NCBI GenBank assembly: GCA_013115125.1
Contig: JABANN010000200.1
Location: 1-53,721 of the forward strand
Reading direction: 5' to 3'
Length of the DNA stretch: 53,721 nucleotides
From: Perkinsus olseni
Lineage: Eukaryota > Perkinsozoa > Perkinsida
Shown: piece by piece, positions 19,513 through 28,782 of the stretch
How the letters are laid out: the number at the start of each line of letters is the position of its first letter
Numbering within the stretch: the stretch's first letter is position 1
Program-made: the position numbers and the translations under genes
The notes under the pieces: model-generated
What the model was told of the DNA's origin: nothing
Seen by the model: only the letters and a program-made list of their open reading frames with translations
The model's database searches: none

Positions 19513-20451
19513 CTAGTCCCTCTTGACTTTGGGTTTGAGGTTGAAATTGAGGGGCAGTATGTGGTCCCACGTGAACAGAGTACTGCGAGTGATGTTCCTT
19601 CTGCCATGCTCTTCCACGTTGCATAGTGGTTCTTCGTCTTCCTTACCAGACCATGCGGAGAGCCATGCTCCAAATCCGGACTTTTCCTCGCCTGTGGACT
19701 TTTTGAGGATCATCAAGGTCACTAGATCCTCGGTTTCAGCGTCTCCCCCATTCACGAGAGACATCACCCCGTTGCAGACCGGGTAATAGGTCACGATTCG
19801 AGCCTTGCCAAAGTCATGCTTGACAACCAGATCCACATCTTCTATCACGCCACCACTGAATTGGAGTTCTAGTTTCCTACCCATCCTCCGACCGGTGTAA
19901 GTGCCATTCAACTTGGACAGGCTAGGAGAGGGCTTCAGTGCCGTCAAGCCCTGCTCACAGACCTCAGTTAATTCTTCCTTCACGGACTTGGATGCCTCCT
20001 TAGATGCGTCGCCCTTATCACAGCCAAACGTGGATTCACACGACATCACATTCTCGAAGCATTTTCCTTTCCCAACGTTAGCCTTGTACTCTTTAGTCTC
20101 ACCATCCTTCAGGCGAAGAATCCTAGCATGGGTGACTTTCTCGTGCTCGTCGTTCAACGAATTGAACGGTATGAAGTCAAAGGTCTTTATGTCCGCCTTG
20201 GTCTTCCTGGGGCTTCTAGCTTTCTCTCGGAATACTTTCTTGTGTTTGGTCAAACCGCGGTGTCTAGAATCAGCGACGGTAACGACTGCTGTTCCTTCAT
20301 GAGGGATGAAGAAGAACTCCGTTCCACTGCGCACTCGGCCGTACAAGAGTTCTTTTTCCCTGACAACTTGGGCCCAGGTCGGGTTTGCCAATAGACAGCT
20401 CAGACCAAGACACCTGAATGTTTTGGCTACGAAGGACTTCGAGAGGACCAT
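19513..20451 (-). CDS. family S secreted protein, copy 2
   Basis: The open frame extends to 20508, but I choose the internal Met at 20451 (M-V-L-S-K-S-F-V-A-K-T-F-R-C-L-G-L-S). It matches the starts of copies 1, 3 and 5 and begins a signal peptide ending near A-N-P-T-W-A. The mature part has E-L-L-Y-G-R-V-R-S-G-T-E-F-F-F-I-P, A-R-I-L-R-L-K-D-G-E-T-K-E-Y, G-L-T-A-L-K-P-S-P-S-L-S-K-L-N-G-T-Y, V-T-Y-Y-P-V-C-N-G and C-N-V-E-E-H-G-R-R-N-I-T-R-S-T-L. The last 90 bases are nearly identical in nucleotides to copy 3, pointing to recent duplication or gene conversion. Function unknown. Confidence 0.86.
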   Translation of the reverse strand: MVLSKSFVAKTFRCLGLSCLLANPTWAQVVREKELLYGRVRSGTEFFFIPHEGTAVVTVADSRHRGLTKHKKVFREKARSPRKTKADIKTFDFIPFNSLNDEHEKVTHARILRLKDGETKEYKANVGKGKCFENVMSCESTFGCDKGDASKEASKSVKEELTEVCEQGLTALKPSPSLSKLNGTYTGRRMGRKLELQFSGGVIEDVDLVVKHDFGKARIVTYYPVCNGVMSLVNGGDAETEDLVTLMILKKSTGEEKSGFGAWLSAWSGKEDEEPLCNVEEHGRRNITRSTLFTWDHILPLNFNLKPKVKRD

Positions 20452-20624
20452 GACTGGAATAACGAAAAGCTGGATGGAAATTTCTCGACCGCACTTCATT
20501 ATCGCCACTATACTGACATCACTCTTTCGAACGACGTCACTCAGCCCCCCTTCTTCGGGAGAGATATTGGAAAGTCGAACAGAGTACTTTCATTGATGGC
20601 ACCTTCCCAGTCGACGAACAACAA

Positions 20625-20663
20625 CGTAACATGTCGAACATGAAAAGAACAGCACAGCTCTGG
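20625..20663. repeat. shared 3' flank motif of the family S tandem array
   Basis: CGTAACATGTCGAACATGAA plus AAGAACAGC, matching 17723-17760 and, with a small gap, 19302-19334. All three sit 160-211 bases downstream of a family S stop codon, so the duplicated unit included the 3' flank. Confidence 0.7.
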
Positions 20664-20828
20664 TTATCATCTAGATCTTTCCTGGTTTTCTTCCATTTGC
20701 GTACAGAGTGATGAGGATGCTCAATGAATCAACTGATGAGCATTCAAATTCGGGTGAACTTGAGCCGGTGGGCGCGGATGGAATTTGTAAACTGCTTCTT
20801 GTGCGTTACTATAAAAAAGACTGAGCTC

Positions 20829-21734
20829 TCAGTCCATCTTGGCTTTGGGTTTGAGGTTGTAATCAAGAGGCAGTATGTGGTCCCACTTGAACAGAGTACT
20901 GCGAGTGATGTTCCTTCGGCCATGCTCTTCCGCGTTGCATAGCGGTTCTTCATCATGTATCACCCACGACAGCAGCCATCGTCCTAAAGTGGCCTCTTCC
21001 TTGCCTCTGGACTTCTTCAGAATCATCAAAGCCACTGTGCCCTCGGGTTCACCCGTCCCCCCGCCAACTAGAGATATCATACCGTTGCAGAGCGGATGAT
21101 ACGTCACTAGACGAGCCTCTCTCACGGGCTTCTCTGTGAGGAGATCAATGTCCTCTACCACACCACCACTGAATCGAACTTCAAGGCTCCTATCGAGTCG
21201 GCTGCCGGTGTAAGTGCCACTCAGCTTGGACAGGCCAGGAGAAGGCTTCAGCGCCGTGAAGCCTTGAATGCAGGCCTCCGTTAGTTCATCCACAACGTCT
21301 TGCGTTACCCTTCTGCCGGTGAACGTAGGCTCCGAAAATTTTATATCGTAGAAGCACTGGCCACCCCCGACGCGAGCGAGGTATCCTGTGGTCCTGCCTA
21401 ACTTTAAGCGTAGAATCCTAGCCCCAGTGGCCCGCTGGTTGCCGCTGCTCAACCAGCTGTATGGTATGAAGTCGTAGGCCTCTACGTCCGCCCTCTCACC
21501 GTCGTGGCCTCGGCTTCTAGCCTTCTGCCGAAATACCTTCTTGTGTTTGGTGAGGGCGAGGCGTCTGGATGCGGCGATGGTAGCGACCCCGATTCTTTGA
21601 TGGGGAATGAAGATGAACTCCGCTCCGCTGTCTACACGGGCGTACAGGAGTTCATTTTCCCTGTACACTTCACCCTTGGTGCTGTATACCAATAGACAGA
21701 ATTTAATGACGATTAATGACTTGGAGAGGACCAT
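20829..21734 (-). CDS. family S secreted protein, copy 3
   Basis: 301-residue single-exon frame starting M-V-L-S-K-S-L-I-V-I-K-F-C-L-L-V-Y, a short signal peptide. It carries all family blocks: E-L-L-Y-A-R-V-D-S-G-A-E-F-I-F-I-P, G-F-T-A-L-K-P-S-P-G-L-S-K-L-S-G-T-Y, V-T-Y-H-P-L-C-N-G, L-M-I-L-K-K-S-R and C-N-A-E-E-H-G-R-R-N-I-T-R-S-T-L. It is closest to copy 2, both in protein and in the 3' flank. It lacks the extended basic linker of copy 1. Function unknown. Confidence 0.86.
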   Translation of the reverse strand: MVLSKSLIVIKFCLLVYSTKGEVYRENELLYARVDSGAEFIFIPHQRIGVATIAASRRLALTKHKKVFRQKARSRGHDGERADVEAYDFIPYSWLSSGNQRATGARILRLKLGRTTGYLARVGGGQCFYDIKFSEPTFTGRRVTQDVVDELTEACIQGFTALKPSPGLSKLSGTYTGSRLDRSLEVRFSGGVVEDIDLLTEKPVREARLVTYHPLCNGMISLVGGGTGEPEGTVALMILKKSRGKEEATLGRWLLSWVIHDEEPLCNAEEHGRRNITRSTLFKWDHILPLDYNLKPKAKMD

Positions 21735-21892
21735 GAAGGGACTCGTGAAAAGCTAGCTGATAATAACGTTCTTCTCCCTCCCCTCGGAGTCATGCAACTG
21801 TTACTAGCCTTCTCCGTTGACGCGATGCGCGAGCAAAGTGAAGTTCACGCCGAAACTACTCAAGTATGCAACATGGACAAACTAACCTCGTG

Positions 21893-22200
21893 TTATTGGT
21901 TCATCTGCCTTCGCCATGTTTTCTCGTAACAGCTAGGGGCGTCACACAGCTCCGAGCCGGTGCGCGTGCTGCAACGTATAGCGGAAGAAGGGGCTGTAAC
22001 TCCTACTTCCGCTGGTGACACGTTCACCCTCTGACCTTCCAATTCCATGGAGAGAAGTCCTCCGTCACACACACTACTCTTGAAAGGGAGGAAGAACTCA
22101 ATAGAGAGGATCATTAGGGCTTCGGGGATGAACTCATGTGCCTGGAATTTCAACACGCAAATCTTTCCGGCGAGTGAGGATGCACCTGGGCGAGCGAGAT
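21893..22200 (-). CDS. possible terminal exon, unknown
   Basis: An open minus-strand stretch reads F-I-P-E-A-L-M-I-L-S-I-E-F-F-L-P-F and ends C-D-A-P-S-C-Y-E-K-T-W-R-R before the stop at 21893. L-M-I-L recalls family S, but the other blocks are missing. It overlaps the first exon of the plus-strand methyltransferase gene if extended upstream. It could be a relic of a fourth tandem copy or chance. Confidence 0.25.
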
Positions 22201-22236
22201 TTTCGTCGTCAACATGCGCAGTGTGATCGTTTGCAA

Positions 22237-24311
22237 ATGATGCGACTGTCAACGATATTTTTATCAGTGATAGTCGCGGCGCTAGGGACCACGCCCGCTT
22301 ACTCAGGGAGTGCGCCACAGAGGGAGAACGTCTCGATGAAGGAAGCTGCCAAATGTAAGGCGATTTACGGTACTCCTTTCCTTCATTGATGGCCCTCAAC
22401 GGCTACCGTATCCTCCTACCCTTTAGACGTGAGGACCCCTCGACGGCACAATCTATCCGAAAGTACTGACCAGGATCTTCATCGAGTTTTTGGATCAGCT
22501 CAAGATGCATGGCAAACTCATTCGGGCACGGGCATGAGAACGATGTAATCCCAAGGTCGGGCGGGATTAGGTGGAGTCCAAGTTTTGGCAGATCACTGTC
22601 GTCTTTGGCTGGGCAATCCGATAAGATCAAAGAGTGGTTGAAAACACGAGACGAGGCGGGTCAGCGCGGGACGCAGGAGATGTGACGCTGCAAGTGTTGT
22701 TAAGAATATCTTTCTCCCTATCGATACTTGTGTTGGTGGCTCGGAAAAGTGGTTCTCAGTTAACGTCGCTTGGATGGTTGTTTTGACGACAGCGGTGGTC
22801 GCTGCCTTGACAGTAGGCGTAGCTAGGTCAACGACATGTTTCCTTTGGGAGCCATATTGCTACGATCAGCTGGGTAGTTACCGGGGACGCTGAAGGGGGG
22901 AGTCAGTGGACGTCCGAGCGGAAAGTACATGATGGTCGTAACGGATAATTATTATTCACAACTTGCCACCACATCGGAGAATCCTCAATTTGATCGGATC
23001 GCTAAATTCGGTCACGTCATTGATGATCAAGATGGTTGTTTCAGTGATGACCCACAAGGGCCCAAGGCTGAGTGGGGCCTCCTACGACCTTTGTTGTCGT
23101 GGTGGTGTCGAACATGAAGAGATTTGCGCTAACGTGTCTTCGAGTGGGTGCCTGACCCCTTTCGCTTGGGGCATATCTTAACTAGTCAGGCTGCTGCGAT
23201 CTCGTGTTGGAGGGGGACGATCGCCGCCTTGTCTTCTTCAACATTGGCGCCAATGACGGCGGGTCGGTTGGGAAATTCCTCGATCCGCACGACCATCCGA
23301 GAAGTGTCATCAGCGCGATCGTTATTCACGAGGTCCTAGCTGGTGCCAGTCGTGGTGGATCAGTAACATGTCGCCGCGTGCAGGGATGGCTGCAGAGGTT
23401 CCCTCCCAGTAAGACGACAATGCATGCGATTGAGCCCAATCCGATTCATAGAGGTGCACTGGAAAGGTTGCCGGAAATGTAGGCAGGGCGGGGGTTCCAC
23501 TGAAGCTCTACTCCGAACAATATATCTTAGCCTGAGCAGGAGGGGGGTAGGAGGGTGCCTACTAGACACTGAGACCACCGGTTCAGTAGTTGGAAACCTT
23601 CCACAGCGAAAGGAGGGTCTGAACATTACTGGAGGGGAAGCAGCGCGTCCCCTTCAGTGATGTCAGTTTTTTCTTACTTGGTTGTGGAAGTAGATGAAAC
23701 ACTCGGTTCACCATGGTCACTCGTCAGGTATCCCAATCACACTGTCGTAGTACTACCGGCTGCAGCCGGCATTGCAGGGGAAGAGGAGACATTGTAAAAG
23801 TATCTTGGGGGAGGTTGGAAAGCTTGATAGTGTCGATGGCCAAAACGAAAGATACTTCTCGAGACCGCTCGAGGGGGCGCTGGGTGCAGGCAGAGACGAA
23901 GGCGGTCGCGTGGTGCCTGAAGGGGAAGCAGTACCCATGGTTGACATAACTCATTATATTGGCGGTAGACAGCGGTATCGGTGAAAAATATATGCCAGCG
24001 TGTTCAGGGCACTGCAGAGACAAAGATACTTGCGTATGCGTGCTAGACGTGGAGGGATCTGAGTTTAGGATACTCCGCCGTATGGTTAACCAGAGGGCGG
24101 CCTTTTGCCTGTGAGTCGTGCTGTTATGTTCGCTCGCCGCCAGTCGCTCCGCAGATGCAACGTACTGATTGTGGAGTGGCATGAACCTACTTACTCGGAT
24201 GATGTGAAAGTGCTGCTGGAGGACTTCCCCCAGGGGATTCCCCACCCGGTCACAGTGGCCAGTCGGGAGATGTTCTCAGCGGCCGTATTCGATAGTGCTT
24301 TGAGGTACTAG
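22237..24311 (+). CDS. FkbM-family methyltransferase with N-terminal signal or anchor
   Basis: Exon 1 (22237-about 22356) encodes M-M-R-L-S-T-I-F-L-S-V-I-V-A-A-L-G, a signal peptide or anchor. Joining GTAAGG to CTTTAG (about 22423) and GTAATC (22546) to TTTGGCAG keeps the frame open through K-I-K-E-W-L-K-T-R-D-E. The next exon reads D-N-Y-Y-S-Q-L-A-T-T-S-E-N-P. The methyltransferase core follows: V-F-F-N-I-G-A-N-D-G-G-S-V-G-K-F (about 23225, SAM-binding), H-A-I-E-P-N-P (23420), D-T-E-T-T-G-S-V-V-G-N-L (23570), V-P-M-V-D-I-T-H-Y-I-G (23935), C-V-C-V-L-D-V-E-G-S-E-F-R-I-L (24035) and V-L-I-V-E-W-H-E-P (24160). The stop is at 24309. FkbM domains O-methylate sugars or small molecules. The N terminus suggests a secretory-pathway location. 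Linking exon 1 to the core is inference. Confidence 0.75.
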
Positions 24312-24360
24312 CTCGAGGGGTCCTGTGGATTCTGGTTCTGGTCGTAATGTGGTACGGTTA

Positions 24361-26445
24361 AATGAGTGACACAAATGACGTGATTCGCGTGTTTGTTCCT
24401 TGGGGGCCTGCCGGACGCCTATCAAAGCTCTTCCGATGAGCGTGCTTCTGAGGAACCCCACACGTTGGTACTATTCATAGTTCGTGTCTTCACTTCAGTT
24501 AGAACCCCGGTTCCGCTCAGTTCTACATCAGGTTCATCCTGTCGGACCCGGACGACCCCTGCCGTGTGAACTATATATCCTTTCGTTATGATGAGCAACA
24601 ATTCGATATTTAGCATGCCCCATCTGAAGAGTCTCCGACGTAGACTGAAGTTATTCTGTTGCCAAGAAGTAGTGGTCTGAGCGGCGCCTGGCAGCGGGTT
24701 TGGGGAATATGATTCTGACAGCATGGCGGTCATCATCGGCGGCGGCCATTCAGCGGACGATAGTGTTCCGGCAGGCTGTATCATTCGCAACATGGAATAA
24801 AAAGCGGACCAAGAAGGGTACTACTATAGGGGCCTGGCACGGGGACAGTTACGCAGAGGGACACGAACGCAACTGGTTGATTCATTCCTCGTGTAGTAGA
24901 GAGAATATCCCAACGGCTAAGTTGGACCCGAGCGAATGCACCTCGTCGTAGCCATCCCGGATACTTTGCTGTTTCCTGTGCTCATACTCGGTGATATTAT
25001 TCTTTACTAATCTACTGGTCAGGCCAGTGGAGCAAGATGTTCATCCGAGTAGGGGAGTCATTGTTCCGGGTAAGGTTGTAATCAATATTGATGCCCCGCT
25101 AGGAACGCTGTGAAGGTACGGAACCACGAGATAGCTTACAGGACGGTCCTCGGCCTGCCCTATCCACAGCAGGAGTTGGATCGGCTGAAGCGGAGAGATA
25201 CTCACTATGTAATGGGTTACTGACACCCCTAGCTTTGGGGCGGCAAATTCCCGCGTTTTCAGACGGAGAAGTGGAAGAAGTTGAAGAAAGGCAAACCATC
25301 GAACAGTCCTCGGTGGGCACAGTCGCTGTCATGAGCAGTTGTTTTTGGGAGGCCCATCGTGTCGCGCTCGATCGGTGAAGCTGGATTTCTAATTATAGTT
25401 AATTGATTTCATCATCATCACTATGATTGACCCTGACCATGTTGATGCCCCGCCACTCTACGGGAATGACCCCGATGAGATATGTAATAATAGGGGGCCG
25501 GGGAATTGATTGCTTCTCCGCTTCAAAATAAGGCATTTTGATGATTTCTGTGTATTGTGACGGGCTGCATGTGGACGTTAGGTGATATTAACGGTATGGA
25601 TGCCCGAGCATATGACGGTGTTAAAGACGAGGAGGCCGAGAAAAGGAAGGTAGTCTGGTGGCGGTCCCTGGCGCTAGGGAGGGGGAAGAGCGCAAGCCAG
25701 GCCGGAATCATCTGGGCTTGACTTGGTGTAGTACGGCCATACACTGAAACTGCGCCTAGCCTACTGTGTTCTTACGACAGCGTGATTGTAGAAGTCTTAT
25801 CATTCTTTTGGGTAGAATCGGGAACGGGAAGAGGATGCCGCATTTGAGAAGTCCTCAGAATCGGGCAAGAAGGTTGTCGGCATGGAATACATGGCGCCGA
25901 AAAAGGAGCGACGTTTTAAGGTAGGAGTGTGTGGGGAGCGCTCTCGCGTGGGCGAGGATGTTGCTGTCGTACCACCGTCGTTAGTAACGATGGTCCTTAG
26001 TTAAACCGACCTAGCAAGTAGTAGAGATTCGTCATTACTCACATCCATCAACGGTTGTGATGGTCCTCTCTCGGAATGGTGGTGATCCCCAGCCGGTCGA
26101 GAGTCTCGACTCGAGAAAGCGCTACCTCGCGGCGATGCGTTTCATAGGGGACGCCTCTTTAAGAATATGTCTGAGCCGCGCTATGACTTTCTTGTCGGCA
26201 TCATGCGTGTTGGTTGAGCAAGAGGCCTCCTCATTGTTACATTACGAAGGTTATCCCAGTCCGTGTTCCCTTCAGCTCTACATGGCGTACCATGGTCGTC
26301 GCGGTCGGCCATGCTGCATAAAGATACGCCTGCCCAGACACGGCGGTTATGAGGAGGGCCCCAGCGTGAACCTTAAGAAGTTATTTGTAATACTAGAGGA
26401 CGGCCGGTATGAGCTTGAGAAGTCTTCCGCAGGTCGAGAACTATA
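24361..26445 (+). CDS. unknown multi-exon gene
   Basis: Possible start M-S-D-T-N-D-V-I-R-V-F-V-P-W-G at 24361. Coding-like pieces follow: I-R-F-I-L-S-D-P-D-D-P-C-R-V-N-Y (about 24530), M-A-V-I-I-G-G-G-H-S-A-D-D-S-V-P (24723), I-A-Y-R-T-V-L-G-L-P-Y-P-Q-Q-E-L-D (25130), F-Q-T-E-K-W-K-K-L-K-K-G-K-P (25258), D-G-V-K-D-E-E-A-E-K-R-K-V-V-W-W (25612), R-E-R-E-E-D-A-A-F-E-K-S-S-E-S-G-K-K (25822, with a GTAGGA donor at about 25921) and V-N-L-K-K-L-F-V-I-L-E-D-G-R-Y-E-L (26365). The pieces are hydrophilic and mostly charged. I do not recognise a family, and more than one gene may be involved. Confidence 0.5.
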
Positions 26446-26569
26446 ATAGACTGCGCCAATTCATCAGTGTTTACACCGTGCACCTTCGGTCGGAGGTGGG
26501 AGTTTATATACCGGACTCCGCTGCCATAACAGGGTGGGTTGGAATGCCGGTTGCTCTTCGCTGTAGTAG

Positions 26570-28694
26570 GGCTTTTGGCTCAGCTATGTCTCCTACGGCG
26601 GACTGGTGCAAGTTGTCGATGGCTCACCTGCTGCGGTCACGACAGACAGCCGCGTTTTCGCCTGGGGACGGATGCCGTGGACTGGTAAGTGGCCCTCCTC
26701 CCGCGAGTCATCACGTGCGTGCGTGCCTTCTTCCGAGTGCTGCCATCTCTTGCAGGCACCCAACCCCCAATCGGTCTCGAGAACGTTCTGTCCTTGGCCC
26801 GTAAGCGCGTACGCTGTGTAGCAGTAGGAGCTGGTCACGCCCTAGCCCTCACTGAGGGAGGGAAGGTAGAGGAGGTCACACAATGGCTGCTGGTCCCTAA
26901 TGGTCTTCAGGTTATGTCTTGGGGGCTCAACGACTCGGGCCAACTCGGCACAGGCGACGAACGAAGTCGGATCATTCCTGAGAGTGTTAAGTTACCAAGC
27001 GACGTCTACGTCGATAAGGGTATGCTCGACGGTAGCGGGACACGTACAGCGAGGCTCCCTTCTTAGTTGCCTGTGGTCCTGATTACTCAGCAGCCATCAC
27101 GAAATCCGGACAACTGTGGACGTGGGGACGGTAAGTTGTGGTATCAGTTTTGATCGAAATTACTCTGCTGGTGTAGAAGCGCTGATTGCGAGCATTGGAG
27201 ATTTTTGAGCATAATCTCCTAAGGAATACCACATTTTCCCCAGATCCACTCTACTTTATCAGGTACCAGGCTAGTAACTGGCCCCGGCTCTTCGTCGATA
27301 CCTGGTGTAACGGCAATAAGCCCGGCTGTGATAACACAACAGTCGGGCTGGCGGGCAAGAGGATCCTCAAAGTAAGCGCCGGCACTCGGGGTTCATGGAC
27401 GGTACACATGCTTCGCCTCCTCAGGTGTCATGCGGAGATCAGCACATGCTGGCCCTCACCAAGGACGGCGAGGTCTTCTCCTGGGGATACAATGGTGGGC
27501 TCGCACGCTTTCCCACCGGGATCAAAATTGTATCGGGAATGCGGGAGCCTTTTGTGACAGTTAGTTTTGTCAGATTTCGGTCAGCTCGGCTGGGGCCTCT
27601 ACGGAGTTGACGTCGTAGGCCAACAACGGCCGCAGAAGGTAAAACTGAGCAATTTGGTTATTCGCAAATGCCGCCTTCCAGGTCCCCAACTTGCCCACGA
27701 CGATCCGCGATATCGCTGCTGGTGGGGGCCACAGCGTCGCAGTCGGCGAGGATGGATCGGTGTATGCATGGGGTAGCAACTCCCAAGGTGAGTCTTCAGG
27801 AGGGGCTGGCTCTTGTCGAGTAGAGTTCGCGCTCCTGTAGGCCAGCTCGGGCATGGGCTTCGTCAAGATTTCTCGGAGGCGACGCGTGTGCAGATGCCAC
27901 AGCCAGTGAAGGCCGTCACCACCGGCAAGGTTGGAGTTCATGACCCGTTTTGGAAATGTCCATTTTCGTGCTGTATGCTGTCAGGTTACGACACTCTGCT
28001 ACTGCGAGGATGCCGATAACTCCGTCATAATGTGGGGAGCAGTTCAGGCTGCCGGTCCGGAAGTGGAGGCTCCGGTGAAGTCCGATGAAGCTGCTGGACA
28101 GACGAAGAATGGAGATCATGAAGGTGGGGTTGCATGGACCACTGGGCTCCTGGGCAACCAACAACTTGTCGCAGCGAGGTTGTTTTATACGTTCGGGTTG
28201 CAGTTTTCGGTGCTGGCCTCCATCGGAACGACACGATGGTCACCCTGTTCGCACGCTGAAGGAATCCGACGGAGTTGTGTCCTTCAGAAAATAAGCCGCC
28301 AGCGGCTGGGTCTTCATCAGTCATGGCGAAGCTAGGCGGTGGCGGGGGTACGGCCAGCGTGCTGATTCCCGGCCAGGGGGAGGTCACCACGATGAGCATT
28401 GGAGAGGCTCATGGAGCTGTCGTGAAGGGTAGGCTGGTTCTGGTGTGTTCGATACGGCGAGTCATCACCTCCACAGGCGATACACTGTACGGCTTCGGGT
28501 ACAACTCGGAGAACCAGGCCATGGCTGCAAGTTCCAAATCTTCCTTCGTGCCCCCGACACCAGTGGACATCCAAGAGATGCGGAAGGGGCCCGATGATCT
28601 CAACTTCTTGAAGGTGATGCTGATCACGCTGGCTTGCCCTCGTTACTGTGCCGACTCCGTCAGGTATCCGATCTCGCCTGTGGCGGCTCGATGA
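26570..28694 (+). CDS. RCC1-repeat (beta-propeller) protein
   Basis: Successive exons carry RCC1 repeats with the usual G-H-x-x-A-x-T/V-x-x-G-x-V-x-x-W-G pattern: A-V-T-T-D-S-R-V-F-A-W-G (about 26630), V-G-A-G-H-A-L-A-L-T-E-G-G-K with S-W-G-L-N-D-S-G-Q-L-G-T-G-D (26825-26955), Y-S-A-A-I-T-K-S-G-Q-L-W-T-W-G (27085), C-G-D-Q-H-M-L-A-L-T-K-D-G-E-V-F-S-W-G (27432) and A-G-G-G-H-S-V-A-V-G-E-D-G-S-V-Y-A-W-G (27715). A degenerate last repeat contains L-Y-G-F-G-Y-N-S-E-N-Q (28485). A Gly-rich linker lies near 28335. Introns use GTAAGT and GTGAGT donors. RCC1 propellers act as Ran exchange factors or as general interaction modules, and nothing here distinguishes these. The first exon is uncertain, as is the boundary with the gene before. 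Confidence 0.82.
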
Positions 28695-28782
28695 GCTTGG
28701 CAGTTGCCAATTATTCCACTCAGTGAAATTCCCTATTTTCATAACAGACACTTGTTTCACAAGCAAAGCGATTTGTGCCGTC

